A DNA stretch of 64,000 nt from NCBI GenBank assembly GCA_019448385.1, contig JAGTXO010000023.1:434001-498000 (forward strand), written 5' to 3'. Shown here one piece after another: positions 1-11,700 of the stretch (position 1 is the stretch's first letter; each line of letters begins with the position of its first letter). The stretch is from Diacronema lutheri. Its lineage: Eukaryota; Haptophyta; Pavlovophyceae; Pavlovales; Pavlovaceae. The translations under genes and the position numbers were made by a program. The notes under the pieces are model-generated. The model was not told the DNA's origin. It saw only the letters and a list, made by a program, of their open reading frames with translations, and did not search any database.

Positions 1-1899
1 GTTTGGTGCAGACGCGGCGCGCGCCGCGGCGCCCGCACGCTCAGGCGTGAGCGTGATCGCGCGCCGCGCGCCGCTCACCGGCTCGTTGCGCCGGTCGACG
101 CGCGCGGGGCATGGCGAGAGCGAGATGCTGCTGCTCGAGAAGGTGCGCCGCTGCGCCGCATGCTTGCGTCGCACGTGTCTCGCGCGCCGCGCGCTCCTTC
201 GCCGCGCGGCGTGCGCGTGACGTCGCGCGCCTCGCGCCGCGGCGCGTCGTCTCGCGCAGGATTACGAGGAGGTGCGCGTGCGGTACGAGGAGCTGCTCAA
301 GCAGAACGAGGCGCTCAAGACGGATACGCGCCGGCGTATGGAGTCGTACATTCGGCGCGAGGCGCGGTACAAGGAGGAGATCGTCTCGCTGCGCGACGAG
401 CTGCGGCGCGCGTTGGCCGGCCTCGGCGGGGGCGACGACGAGGGCGTGATGGGGCCGCTGCACGCAATGCACGGCCAAATCCTCACGGGGCTGACGGGAC
501 TGCAGGACAAGACGAAGGCGGTGCTGCAGGAGCAGGAGGCCGACTTGCTTCGCGCCTTCCGCGCGCGGCTGTACGACGTGCAGATGGAGCTTGAGGCCGA
601 GCGGTCGAAAAAGGACGATGGCGCCCTGGAGTGGATTGAGCGCACGCGCACGCTCGGCAAGGAGCTCGATTGGAGCCGCGAGGAGGCGCTGCGGCTCGAC
701 CGGACCAACCAGCACCTGGCCAAGGAGAACGGCCGGCTGCGCAACCAGGCCGCCGCGCAGGACGACGACCGCCAGTTCCTCCTCCGACAGCTCGTCGCGC
801 TCAAGAAGGAGAACGCCGCCTTGCGCGACACAAACCTCCAGATCAAAGCGGCCGCCGCGGCCGCAGCCAACGGCGCGCTCCGGCCGACGGCAACGACGGC
901 CGAGACGACCGTCGAGCCGCTGACGCGCCCCGGCACGTCCGCCTCCACAGGTGCGCTGCCCTGGCGGCAGTCCGCGAGCCAGGCATCCCGCCTGCTGCCC
1001 GGCAGCGGCGGCCTCGCGCCGTCCGCCTCCGTGCCGCACCTCGCGCGCCCAACGACGACGCCCGCGCAGCGGAGCCGGCTGTCCGTCGCGGAGCCGCAAC
1101 TCTCCGCCGCTACCGCGGGCGGCGGCACCGCCGTCGCCACCGCCGCCGTCGGCAAGGTGGCGCAGCTCGAGAACCGCCTGCGCGAGGCGACTGCGAACCG
1201 TGCTGAGGCGGAAAGGCGGGGCGCCACCGTCGCATCGCGGCTCAACAAGATGATCGATGCAGAGCGTAGGGCGCTGCGCGCGCTGCGCGCAACGCACACG
1301 CGCGAGCTGCAGTCGCGCTCCGAGCTTGAGATCTTCCTCCGCCAATGCATCGCCGACGTCAAGGCGCAGCTCGTGCGCGCGCGCCACGCGCCGCGCGCCG
1401 TGCCGCGCGCCGCACGCCGCACGCCGCGGTGCACGGAGACGGCGCGGCTCGTGCACACACGTGTGCATGCCATGGCACGCAGGGACAGAGGCGGGGGGGC
1501 TTTGTTTGGCGGTGGCGAACGGGCGTGCGCGACACTTCGCCGCGGCGCGCTCACGCGGGCGTGCACCGCGCCGCGTCCGTGCGCTGTGCCGCGCCGCTTT
1601 GCGCCCAGTCTGAGTCGCGCGCCAGGTCGGACTTGAGCGCGCCCGAGCGGCAGCGCGTGATGGAGCTGCTGCTCTCGCAGGAGCGTGTCGTCAGCCTGCT
1701 CTACGCCAAGACGTTCCCGCGAGGGCCAGCGCCCCAGTCTGTGTGGCAGGGCGATCTCGTCCTTGCGCAGTCAACACCGCCAGAGTCGCCGACACGCACC
1801 GATGCGACGGACTCGCCCGCTCCGCAGACTGGCTCGCGGTTCGCGTCGTCGCCCGGGTGCGCATCTGCGCTGCCCAGTGAGCCTCAAGACGCGTCCTGA
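1..1899 (+). CDS. BBOF1-like coiled-coil protein, 5'-partial (probable basal body/ciliary protein)
   Basis: Three exons are visible: 1?-142 (open to the window edge), 260-1372 and 1609-1899. Introns 143-259 and 1373-1608 both start GTGCGC and end CAG, and all joins are phase 0. The protein is a long charged coiled coil followed by an Ala/Ser/Thr-rich linker and a short second helix block. Two segments fit the BBOF1 (CCDC176) family in order: an 'RSELEIFLRQCIADVK' block just before the second intron, and 'ERQRVMELLLSQERV' at the start of the last exon, matching the RTEVERFFLDALHQVK and EQKEKVLRLLF regions of the human protein. BBOF1 acts at basal bodies and axonemes of motile cilia. The 5' end, and so the true start, lies outside the window. 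The match rests on short motifs, so another ciliary coiled-coil family is possible. Confidence 0.55.
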
Positions 1900-2077
1900 C
1901 TCCTGATGCGCGGTTTTGTCTCCTTTTTCCCCAATTCACTCGACATCGTTTGGCCACACGAGGCCGCCGGCGAGGGCAACCCTGCCGGCCACCGGCCAGG
2001 TGATGAGGGCGGGAACGGTCTGGCCGCTGGAGTGATTCAACCCACAAACCAGTTGACGCTTTCAGCCTTCAGCTGGC

Positions 2078-5000
2078 CTACGTGGCCTGCAGCTCGCGGC
2101 ACGCGAGCACCCGCGCGCCAAGCACCTCGACCTCCGCCGCTTGCCTCGCGTGCGACAGCATGGCCGCCTCCACCTTCAGCCGCTCAGCGAGGAGCCGTGC
2201 GTCGGCGCGGCGCGCATCGGCGAGCGCGCGCTCAATCCGCTCGTCGATCGAGGCGGCGGCAAGGAGGAGCTGCGAGGGGCGCTGCGAGTGGCGCTTCACG
2301 ATCTCTGCGCGCACGCGCAGCGCGACGCACAGGGTGTCAGCGCGTGGAGGGCTAAGGCACAGGTGGTGTATGGGCTAGGGCCTGGGGGCCAAGGAGGGGC
2401 ACAGCCGGGGCCGGGCAGCGCAGGGCGCACAAGGCATCGACGCCGCTTGCCCCACTGCGCGTGCAGCGCGCGAGCAGCAGCGGTGAGGCAGGGCTCGCGC
2501 AATGCGGCGCGCCGCACCTTCAACACGAGCAGCCTCGTGCGCCGCCACGGCCGCGCCGGCTGCCGGGCCGGCGCTCGGGTGCGGCGAGCGCCCACTCGAT
2601 GCCCCGCCAAAGCCGTAATGAACAGCATCGGGCGGCGCGTCAGCTGACGGATGCCGGTGCGCTGGCACCGCGTGCCCGTGCGCGCACACGCCACCACCAC
2701 CACCGTACCCGCCCATGCCGCCGCCCGACGCTGCGCCGCCCGCCGCCGCCGCCGCGCCGCCGTGCGCGCAAGCAGCCCCGTCCCAACCTGGCGGCGGTTG
2801 GAATGGCGCGCCGCCATCGTGCGACGCATCGGACGCGCGCGCGCTCATCCCAGCAGCGCATTGTTGGCCCAGCATGCCCGCCGAGCCGGGATGAGACGCC
2901 GGCCGCTGCTGAGCAGAGCCAAAGCCACCACCGCCATCATTATTGCCACCACCGCCACCAATGGCGCCGCCACCGCCACAGCGGCCATCATCACCGCACG
3001 CGCCGCGCTTGCGTGGTTGCTGCTCAAACGGCTGCGGCTGCGGCGCCTGCGGTGGCAGCGCGTGTGGCTGAGAGCTCCACCCGCTGCATTGCTGCTGCTG
3101 CGCATACGGATAAGCGCAGCCACACGCTCCGCCCAAAGGGGCGCTGCAAGCCGGTGCGGCCCGGCCCGCGCCCGCGCCGCCTGCCGCCGCGAACTCGGCG
3201 CCGCGCGCACACGCGCGCGGCTGGCCGCCCGCTGGGCCGCACCACGCCCCGCCGTAACCGCCGTGTGCCGCGGCGCCGGCGCCATACGCGGCCGGGCCAG
3301 CAGAGGGCGCGTCCGGCGACTCGGCCGTCGAGTTGCCACCGCCACGCGCCGGCCCGCCGCCGAACGCTCCGTGCGTGCCGGGCGGTGTGGGCGGCGCGAA
3401 CGGGCGCGCGGATGACGGCATCTGCTGCTGCGTCTGCTGCCCACTACCTCCTTGGCCGCACGCTCGCGCGCCACCACCCTCCACGTGTGCACACCGCAGG
3501 CCATCCCAGCCGTGACCGCCGCCGCCGTGCCCGCCGGCCGCACAGCCGTACGCGCCGCCACCACCGCCGCCGCCTCCGGCGCCATAGGCGCTGCCGCCGC
3601 CGACCGCGCCGCCGGCGTGACCGACGTCGTCCGCCGAGCCCTGCCCATGGCACCCGCCCGACGGCGTCTGCGGCCCGCCCCAGTCGCGGTGTACGCCCCC
3701 ATGCGCCGACGAGCCACACTGTCCGTCGAAAGGGGCGTGGGCGGAGTGCGCGTGCTCGGGCGTGTTGCGCACGGAGGGCACGAGCGGCGAGCTGTGATGC
3801 GCGGGCCGGTGGTCGTGCCGGCAGTTATACTCGCCGCCGCCAACCCCCGGCGGCGCGCAGCCGCGGCCATACGCAGCAGCACAGCAGCCGCCGCCATCAC
3901 CGTAGCCGTCGCTGCCCGCGCCGGGCGGCGGCGTGCGCGCCCCGTACGCAGGCCCCGCGTACGCGCCCGCCGGCCCAGAGCAGCCGTACCCGCCCGCGTA
4001 CGGCCCGTGCGACGCGACGTATGGCCGGAGCCCGCCGCCGAGTGCCGCGCCTCCATACGGCGCGAAGCCGTCGCGTTGTGCGCGGTCGAGAGACCGATCC
4101 CGCGAGCGGCCGGCACCGCCGCGCGGCGTGCGCGAGCGATCGCGCCAGCGCGACGGCGAGCACGATGGCGACGGTGAGCGCGACGTCGATCGCGCGCGCG
4201 ACGAGCCCCTGCCGCCGCGTCTCGTGAGGTCCGCGTGGCCCACGGAGCGCACGTGCTCGCTCGAGTTGTCGTCGTCGTTGTGGTAGCTGCGGGCGCGCTC
4301 GGCGCGCTCGCGCGGCGAGCGCATCTCGCCACCGCCGCCGCGCGGCCCCGCGCCCGCCTCGCCGCCGCCGCGCTCGACGAATGCCGCCGCGCGTGGCGAT
4401 GGCGGCGCAAAGTCTGCGCGCGAGCGGCCCCGCTCTGCTCCAAACCCACCCGGACCGGCGTGACCCGGACCGTGGCCCTGCGCCTGCTGGAGCAACGGGT
4501 GCGGCGGACGGTGCGCGTGCGCGCCTCCCACGCCAACGTAATAGGGCGGCCGCCGCTCGTGCCCGCCGTACGCGTCGAGACCGGTCGGCAGCGCACCTTC
4601 AGCGGCCGGGCGGTGGTCGCCACAACCGAACCCGCCGCCGCCGCCGCCGCGCATCACCGCCGTGTCGGGCGCGAGGTCGGTGCGGTAGTCGTGCGACGGC
4701 GACGGGCCACCACTGCCCGGCCGCTCGCGAAACGGCGGCGGTCCTGGCGCGCACTCTCCGCACTCGCGCTCGTAAGCGGCCGGGCCGCAGCCGGGCATGC
4801 TGCCGCCTCCGCCGCCGCCACAGCCGCCGCCGCACGGCGGCCGCTCCCAGTCGGCGGGACCCGCGCCGTACGCGCGCGGGTGACCATACCCACTGCTCAT
4901 GCCGCGATGCTCGTACGCGCCGCCTCCGCCACCGCCGCCGCAGCCCAGCCGCTCGCGCTCGTACGCGTCGCGCACGTCGCGCGGGTGCGGCGCGCACCGC

Positions 5001-5299
5001 CCACCCATCTCGCGGGGCATCATCTCGCGCCGCGGCGCGAACCGGTCGGGCGGGCCGTGATGCGGTGCGTAGCGGTACCCTGCGTGCGGCATCGGCCCGC
5101 CGCCAAATATCGGCGGCGCGTCGTGCGGCGGGCCACCACCGTGCCCGTGGTGCGCGAACCGCGGCGGGCCGTGCATCGCGTGCGGCGGCAAGTGCGGCGG
5201 GCCGTGCGGCGGCCCGTGCTGGTAGCCCATCGGGTGCATCGGCCGGTGGTGTTGTGGCGGCGGCGGACCGCCGCGGTTCCACTGCGGGTGGTTGCTCAT
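2078..5299 (-). CDS. Prion-like Gly/Pro/Tyr/His-rich protein with RS segment and C-terminal helix
   Basis: Exon 1 is 5299-2518 and exon 2 is 2304-2078. The intron starts GTGCGG and ends GCAG, and the phase-1 join gives 1,002 aa. The N-terminus is rich in Pro, His and Gly (MSNHPQWNRGGPPPPQHH). An Arg/Ser stretch lies at about residues 355-415, with SRSPSP and RDRSRTP repeats. The middle is Gly/Tyr/Cys-rich low complexity resembling a prion-like domain. The last 75 residues (exon 2) switch to a charged Ala/Glu/Arg helix, probably a coiled coil. No RRM, KH or zinc finger was found. RS plus prion-like composition is typical of nuclear RNA-processing and condensate proteins, but no family was recognised. 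Low complexity makes extra introns hard to exclude. It starts 84 bp from the divergent gene at 5384. Confidence 0.6.
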
Positions 5300-5383
5300 C
5301 GCCCTCGGCCCGCCCGCAGCGCCTTGGCGGCCTTCGCTCTCAGGCTCAGCTCGCGCGACGTTCTGCTCGGCGCGCCTCTCAGC
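5300..5383. promoter_or_regulatory. Shared 84-bp divergent intergenic region
   Basis: Only 84 bp separate the start codon of the minus-strand prion-like gene (5299) from that of the plus-strand 637-aa gene (5384). The region is GC-rich with short pyrimidine runs and no obvious TATA element. It must contain or overlap both promoters and both 5' UTRs. Confidence 0.5.
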
Positions 5384-7297
5384 ATGGCGGAGGAGACGGC
5401 GGCGCGCGGGCCGCCACCCGGGCACCACTTTTGCACGTACTACGGCATCCCGCTCGCTCGCCCGCCAGCTGACGTGGACTGGTGGTCGCGCGAGGTGTGC
5501 GCCAGCCAGCCGATGCCCCGCGATGGCGAGCCCAAGCTCCTCGATCTCGTCCAAGCGCACCGAGGCGGCGGCGGCGAGCAGAAGGCGCGGTCTGGCGGCG
5601 GCGCGGTGGACGTGGACGCTCTGCGCGCGGCGCTCGGCCTGCCAATGACCGCGGCGGAGACGCGCGAGACGATCGATCCGCCCATCCATGCGCTCACCGA
5701 CCCCGAACGAGCCGCCGAGCGCGTCTGCCGCTTGGCCGCCGAGTTTGCGGCGCTCGCGCCGCACCTCGCGCCGCCCCTGCCGGCGTGCGCGCGCGCGCGC
5801 GACGTGCACTGGCTGCTCGCCGAGCCGGCGTGGGCCGAGCGCCTCCGTCCGATCAAGGCCGCGCTGCAGGCCACGCACGGCGAGGCCAACGAGCTGATGA
5901 GGAAGGCGTATGTCTCGCTTGGAAAGGCGATCGTCAAGTGCCGGTGGCTGCACGCGCACCGCTCCGACGCGACCGTCAACCTCGCCGCGACGCAGCCGGC
6001 GCGCGCGCTGCAGCGCGCGTGCGAGACGATCCAACGACTTGTGCACGAGCTCCACGCCCTCGACCTCGGTCTCGTCGACGAGAGGATCGCCGCTCTCGAT
6101 GGCCGGCTGCTCGCCGCTCAACTGGTCGCGTGCGGTGACAGCGCCGACGACGGCGGAGGCGGCGGCGTCCCCGTCGAGCCGTGGACGGGCGGGCTTGCCG
6201 GCCAGCCGGCTGCCCGCAGCGAGCCCTCGTCCGTCGAGCAGGTGCGCGACATGGTCCGCGCGGGCGCGCGCGCGCGCGCGGACGCGGCGGCGGCGGACGG
6301 CGGCGCGCGCGGGGGCGCTGACATGGTGCTTGGCCATTGGCACAGCGCAGAGAGCGTGCATGCGCTCGCGCTGCTCGGCGAGCTCGCGCTCGCGCTCGAC
6401 GCGTACACACGCCTCCTCGATTCGACCGCCATCGGCGCGCGCGCTCTGACGGCCTACGCGCGGCTGCAGGAAGCTTCCGTGAATGTTCTGCCGATTCCGA
6501 ACCCGTCGGTGGCCGGTGCGGGCGCGCACGTCGAGCTTGGCGCGCTGCCGTGGCTGCTGCGCCTGCCGGCGTGGCGCGGCGCGCTGCCCGTCGGCGAGCT
6601 CCCGCCTGCCGCGCTCGCCGAGCTCGACGTCGCCCTCGAGCACGCCGCGACCGCCGAGGCGGCGATCGTCGACAACGTGGTCAATATGGCGCTGCAGGAC
6701 GCGGCGAGCGAGGCGGGCGCTCGCGAGCAGCTGCGCGCGCTCGCGAGCGGCGCGCTCGCAGAGCTCGCGCGGCTCGCACCGAAGCTCAGCGCGGCCGAGC
6801 TCGGCACAGTGCGCGAGCTCGCTGCCCTGCGCGCCAAGGCGGCGGTTTCGTGGCTTCTGCGCGGGCCGATTGTTGACTGGACGGAGATGCCCAGTCACGA
6901 GCTGCGCGCGGACGGCTCGCGCGCGCGCTGCCGGCCGGACGTGCTGTGCGCTTGGGAGGACGAAGTGTGGGATCGCATCCGTGAGAGGCAGGACGCGCTC
7001 GCGGACGACATGGTCGCACTCGCGCAGATCGGTCGGTTGGGCCTTGCCCTCGACCACCTTTTAAAGCTCGCCGCGCGTCGCGCAGACCGCAAGCAGCACG
7101 CGGCTGCCGACAGCGGCGACGTGGGCGACGGCGGCAGGGCGCAGAAGCGCGCGCGCCCCAGCGGCGGCGGCGGCGCACCCGCGCATGGCGGCGTGGGCGC
7201 GGCCGCGGGCGCGCCCGCCTCAATTGCGCAGCCGCAGCCGGTCGGCGCGATGCTGGCAGCTCCAATCTCGCGGGGCAAGAGACCGCGCATCGACTGA
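5384..7297 (+). CDS. Unknown 637-aa alpha-helical protein, probably nuclear
   Basis: A single uninterrupted frame begins at the ATG after CTCTCAGC. The N-terminus carries a distinctive aromatic/cysteine block (HHFCTYYGIP, DVDWWSREVCASQP). Residues about 80-560 are predicted to be largely helical, with Leu/Ala heptad-like spacing and few low-complexity inserts. The C-terminus has basic patches (QKKRARP-like and RGKRPRID) that could be nuclear localisation signals. The family was not recognised. Amino-acid composition is much better balanced than in the other frames, which supports a real gene. It is divergent from the prion-like RS gene and may share its promoter. Confidence 0.65.
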   Translation: MAEETAARGPPPGHHFCTYYGIPLARPPADVDWWSREVCASQPMPRDGEPKLLDLVQAHRGGGGEQKARSGGGAVDVDALRAALGLPMTAAETRETIDPPIHALTDPERAAERVCRLAAEFAALAPHLAPPLPACARARDVHWLLAEPAWAERLRPIKAALQATHGEANELMRKAYVSLGKAIVKCRWLHAHRSDATVNLAATQPARALQRACETIQRLVHELHALDLGLVDERIAALDGRLLAAQLVACGDSADDGGGGGVPVEPWTGGLAGQPAARSEPSSVEQVRDMVRAGARARADAAAADGGARGGADMVLGHWHSAESVHALALLGELALALDAYTRLLDSTAIGARALTAYARLQEASVNVLPIPNPSVAGAGAHVELGALPWLLRLPAWRGALPVGELPPAALAELDVALEHAATAEAAIVDNVVNMALQDAASEAGAREQLRALASGALAELARLAPKLSAAELGTVRELAALRAKAAVSWLLRGPIVDWTEMPSHELRADGSRARCRPDVLCAWEDEVWDRIRERQDALADDMVALAQIGRLGLALDHLLKLAARRADRKQHAAADSGDVGDGGRAQKRARPSGGGGAPAHGGVGAAAGAPASIAQPQPVGAMLAAPISRGKRPRID

Positions 7298-7447
7298 CGC
7301 GTGGCCGTCGACATTTCACTGGCACGAGTGAACACGCCAGGGGAAAGTCCGTGTCTAGGGGCGCATGAAGTCCGGGCGGTTGGTCTTCCAACGCGCGCGA
7401 AACGCGGCTCAAAGGTGAAAGGTCGGTGGCAGAAGGAGGCTGGCTGG

Positions 7448-8662
7448 ATGCAGCACAGGGTCACCGCCGCGCCGGGCAGGCGCGTGAAGATTGCCGAGCC
7501 GTGCGTCAACGTGGCACACGTCGGCAAGCGCGCGATGCGCAACGCCGGAGGCTCGCCTCGCGCCCGGATCAGAAATGGCCGCGCCAGGGGCCCGGTCGAG
7601 CTTGCTCTCCCGGCGCGCTCCGAGGGCGACGTCGGTGCGCGCGGCGCGCTCCGCTCGGACGAGCGGTTGGACAGCGACGACGAGCTTGGTTCGCCGTTGC
7701 CTGCTATTCCAGCCTTCTCAGCCAAGGTGCTGCGCAACAACGAGAGCGTCTCCGATTTCCTCGCGTGGTGTGCGCGCGCGCACGGCGACGAGCCGGACGT
7801 TCGGCGGAAGCAAGCGGACGCGTTCGCCGACTGGTGCGCGTCCGACTCGACGAAGCGAACGGACCGGCAGAGCTGGATCGCGGCATTCACGCACGCGCCC
7901 TCCTTCCTCAAGCGCCGCCAGCTCGAGGCGCTCGCCCTCGCGCTGTCCAAGCACCAGCTCCGGCAAATCGCGCTCGCGCACGCTAAAGCGCGTCGGCTGC
8001 CGGAGCCCGCGATTTCCGTGCTCAACCTGCCGCTCCACGCGGAGCACAAGCCAGGGCTGCGTGCGCGGCGGCACTATACGCGCGCGCGCAGCGCCGGCCG
8101 CCCCAGCTCGCCTCGTCGCCGCCATCACGATGCCGATTCGCCGTCCGCCTCGTCGAGCGAGAGCCGCACACAGCGCCGTCTCGACCTGAGCCAGTCCGGC
8201 ACCGGCCACGCGGCCGCGTTCGCGCAGATGGGCGCGCCGCCGTTGTTCGACGAGTGCGCCGATGTGTCGGATGCGCGCTCGCCCTCGCCCTCGCCCTCGC
8301 CCTCGCCCGCGCCATGGGTGCGCCCGTCTGCCGACGCCGGCCCGGACGTTGCATCCGACGTCGACGACGATGACGTCGGCGGCTCGCCCGCCGCGCGCGG
8401 CGCCGACCCCTTGCGCGCGCCGCGCAAGCAGGCGCACAAGCCGAAGCCGCCGCCCGAGCCGTCGGAGCCGGGCGTGCATGGCTGGCTCGCGTGCGACGAG
8501 CGGCTCGATGAGTACTCGACGTGCCCGCCCGAGGCGGACGACGAGCCCCAGCCCGCGCAGCCGCTCCGGCGGAGCGCGCGCGTGCCGGCCGCCAAGCTGC
8601 GCGGTGCGCTGAAGGGCGCAGAGCGCGCTGCTGCCGCAGGCAGCGCGCTTCTGCGATCCTGA
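7448..8662 (+). CDS. Unknown basic, Ser/Pro-rich protein
   Basis: The frame is open from 7301, four bases after the previous stop, so the first ATG with room for a 5' UTR was preferred (7448; a second is at 7535). From 7448 the product is about 404 aa. A compact, probably helical region lies between 7720 and 8040 (NNESVSDFLAWCAR, RQSWIAAFTHAPSFLKRR, LEALALALSKHQLRQIALA). It is followed by an Arg/Ser-rich tract, an SP repeat (SPSPSPSPSP, from the CTCGCC hexamer at 8278-8308) and an acidic run. The family was not recognised. The gene is convergent with the calpain gene; their stop codons are 81 bp apart. Confidence 0.5.
   Translation: MQHRVTAAPGRRVKIAEPCVNVAHVGKRAMRNAGGSPRARIRNGRARGPVELALPARSEGDVGARGALRSDERLDSDDELGSPLPAIPAFSAKVLRNNESVSDFLAWCARAHGDEPDVRRKQADAFADWCASDSTKRTDRQSWIAAFTHAPSFLKRRQLEALALALSKHQLRQIALAHAKARRLPEPAISVLNLPLHAEHKPGLRARRHYTRARSAGRPSSPRRRHHDADSPSASSSESRTQRRLDLSQSGTGHAAAFAQMGAPPLFDECADVSDARSPSPSPSPSPAPWVRPSADAGPDVASDVDDDDVGGSPAARGADPLRAPRKQAHKPKPPPEPSEPGVHGWLACDERLDEYSTCPPEADDEPQPAQPLRRSARVPAAKLRGALKGAERAAAAGSALLRS
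8278..8308 (+). repeat. (CTCGCC)n hexamer microsatellite inside CDS
   Basis: About five tandem copies of CTCGCC encode an SPSPSPSP stretch in the gene ending at 8662. The copies are in frame, so length changes would keep the reading frame. Confidence 0.85.
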
Positions 8663-8743
8663 GCGAGGGCGCGCGCGCCGGTGAGATTCCGCCCTCCCGT
8701 GTCGGTACTTTTCCTACCGCATCAAATTCGTGCAACAGCGGGA

Positions 8744-11700
8744 TCAGTCTTCCTGCGGCCCAGGCACTGGCGCAGCACAAATGGAGCACACATGCCACGG
8801 GCAGTCAGGGTTGGAGTCGGAGTGAAAAGCGCCGAAGTGCGCACGCGACGCTGGCCCGGCGTGTCCGACGCCGCCGCGCGCGCGGTGCGCGGGCGGATGG
8901 CGCGCCGTCGCGCGCGCGCGCGCGACGGCGCGCGCGCGCGCGACAGGGGCCGCGCACTCGAGCTCGCGCGCGCGCGCCGCACAGCACATGTCGTAGTCTG
9001 ACACTTTGATGCCGCGCGCGTTGAGCCTATTGCGCATGCGCGGGAAGAACTTGCCGTGCGCGTCTGGCTCGCCCGTCAGTTGGATGAATGCCGCCTCGAG
9101 CGCGTTGATTGCAAAGTTGAGGTCGCGGAAGCCCTCGTCCGAGTCGCGGTACGGCTTTGCAAACCAGGTGTGCGCGAGCTCGAGTGCGCGGCCCCTGTCG
9201 CGCTCGCCGAGGCTGCGGCGAATCTGGTAGCGCGCCCACGCCTGAGGGCCCAACGGGCGGCAGCGCGGGCCGCGCGCGTGAGTGCGCCGCGCCGGGCGGC
9301 CGCGCGCGCGGACGTGGCGCGGCCGCGGCGCGCGCGGTGCCTCGCGTGGCGGCGGCGTGCCTTCTGCACCACCTCAGCCGCGTATCCGCGGTACGGCCCG
9401 TCCGCGAGCTTCGCGTGCTCCGCGGGCTTGAGCCTGCGCAGCTCGACTGGCGCCTCGGCATACACCTCGATCCGGAAGGCACGCTCGACTCCCTTGCGGT
9501 ACGTGCTTGGGATGAGCAGATACCGATCACCCGGCGCAAGCTCGAGCTCCTTGCCCACCTCCTCCGCGGTGTAGAACCCCGACGTGACGAGCCCGCCACT
9601 CACGCCGCCCGCGCCGCCCGCGACGCCTGCCTCGCTCAGCTCGCCGCCATTGTCCTTGAGCACATAGAGTCCGATGCCCTCGTGCTCGACCGGACCCGCA
9701 CCATCGTGCGCGCGCGCCGCCGCGAGCGCGGCCTCTGCCGCCTCGGTCGAGTCGTCGCCCTCGGCCGGCGCGCTGCGAATGCCACGCGCCGGCTCGTCGG
9801 GCAGCGGCTGCGAGACGAAGACGTGGCACACGATGGCGCCGTCCGCGCCGCTGCCGCGCGCGCGCGCGTCGGCCTGCAGGGCGTAGATCGGGTTGGCGAC
9901 CCACGCCTTCGTGTTACGACAGCCGCCCGCCGAGCGCCCCTTCCACTCGCCCGCCGCCTCCACGCGCCTCCACTCCTCCACTGTCGCGAGCTCGACGGGC
10001 TGGTCAGAGTACACGGATAAGCCAAAATCGCCCTCCATCCCTGGAGCGCTTGTCGACGGTACGACCACGAGAGACCCCGCCTCCTTGAGCAGGAACTCGC
10101 ACGCAACTTCGGGCTCGGGCGCGTACCTGCCGAGGCGCGCGGCGCGCTTTGAGGTGAGCGCAATGCGCGCGGCCGGCGCGCGCCAACGCAAACGCAGGTG
10201 CCAGTGTGCGCGCACTGCGCGGTGTCGACGAGGTCGGCCTTGCGCACGTGCAGCGCACGATGGCCGCTCAGCGCCGCGCTGCTCGATTCGGCGTACGCGA
10301 CGACAAAGCCGATCTCCGAGCCGAAGCGCGCCGCTGAACGGGGCGCCGGCTGCTCGTGCGGCCCGCCGCCGACGCGTGCGTCGGCGGCGGGCGACTGCGG
10401 CTCTGAGGGTGCTGCACGGCGCGACCCCTTGGCGCCCTCGTCGAGTCTATGCGCCGACAGGTCCTCGCGGTGCAGCACGATCGAGATGCGCGTCGGCTGG
10501 GCCGAGCGCGCGTGCACGAAGAACTGCGGGTTACGCTTCCACGAGAGGCGATCACGAGGCCCGCCGGCGGTTGGGCCGCGCCACGCGCCGTGCGCCTGCG
10601 CGCACAGGAGCGGCGGGATCTTCTCGAGGGTGGCGGGCGGCGTGTGCGTGTAGATCACCACCTTGAACTGCCCGTCCGCGCCGGGGAGAAAGGTGGACGG
10701 CACGAGGACGTACGGCACGCCCGGCGCGAGCGGCAGCTCACCCTCCTCGTCGAGCGTGTTGCACGACACTTCGCGCGCGGCGACGAAGGCGGTCGAGTCG
10801 ACGATCTCCTCGCCGTCGATCTCGTCCGAGTTGACGAGCACGCGTCGAAGGAATCGCTCGTGCCCGCGCATCACGTAGAGGCCGATCGCGTGCTCCTGCG
10901 CCTGGGACGCAGCCGCTGGCGGCGACGCACGCGCGCCACGCGCCGCATCGTGCGGGACGCGCGCGTCGGGCTGCAGCATGACGAAATGGGCGTGCGACGC
11001 CACGTCGAGACGCAGCTGCCACTGCGGGTTCACACGCCATGTGGGGAAGTTGAAGCAGCCGCCCGCCGTGCCGGCGCTTGCCGCCCAGCCGTCCGAAATC
11101 ACAGAGCGATGCCACTCGTCATCAGGCAGCACTTTGCACACGTACACGGTGTTCATCGCGCGTGCGTACTGAGTGAACTCGATGAAGAAGGTGCCGTCAT
11201 TCTCCGGCGTGTAGTCCAGCTGCTCCGCCGCGTACTCGCCCGGCGCGCTGCGCCATTCGGCCGAGCCGTCTGCCCACGCGCCATTCCACTCGCCGTGCCC
11301 CCACGGGTTGCGCAGCTTGACGAGGCGGAGCGGCACGCCGGGCACGGCCCCCAGCTTCTGCTCGTAGTGGAGCAGCAGCCCGTACGCGTGATTCTGCATC
11401 AGGTTGTGCTCGGTCTTGGCCTCCGTCTCACCGCCGGGCACCGAGACCGCAGCGCCCATCAAGTAGCCGAGCTTCTGGTAGCGCATCAGCCGCTGCCACA
11501 GCCGACCGCTCTCGAGCTCCGCGGCGGTGGCGGGCGTGCGCAGGTCAATCTCGGCGGCAAAGCCGCCCGTCAGGTCAACGAGCGCCGCCGTGAGCGATCC
11601 GCCCTCGATGGCGCGGTATGAGCCGTGCAGCTTGGCGTAGGCCTTCTCGAGGTAAAGTGCCCACAGCTCCCTCTCGTCGTGGCAGCGCGCGAACACGGGG

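Noticed and set aside
41-1566. Long minus-strand open frames of 475 and 434 residues opposite the BBOF1-like gene
   Set aside because: They are Arg/Ala-rich mirror frames of a clear coiled-coil gene with spliceable frames; high GC keeps antisense frames free of stops.
7298-7447. Extension of the unknown basic protein to 7301
   Set aside because: Would leave four bases after the previous stop and adds composition unlike the rest of the protein.
8918-8980. (GC)n runs as Z-DNA or regulatory elements
   Set aside because: Alternating GC is found in most introns of the window and is better seen as general intron filler.
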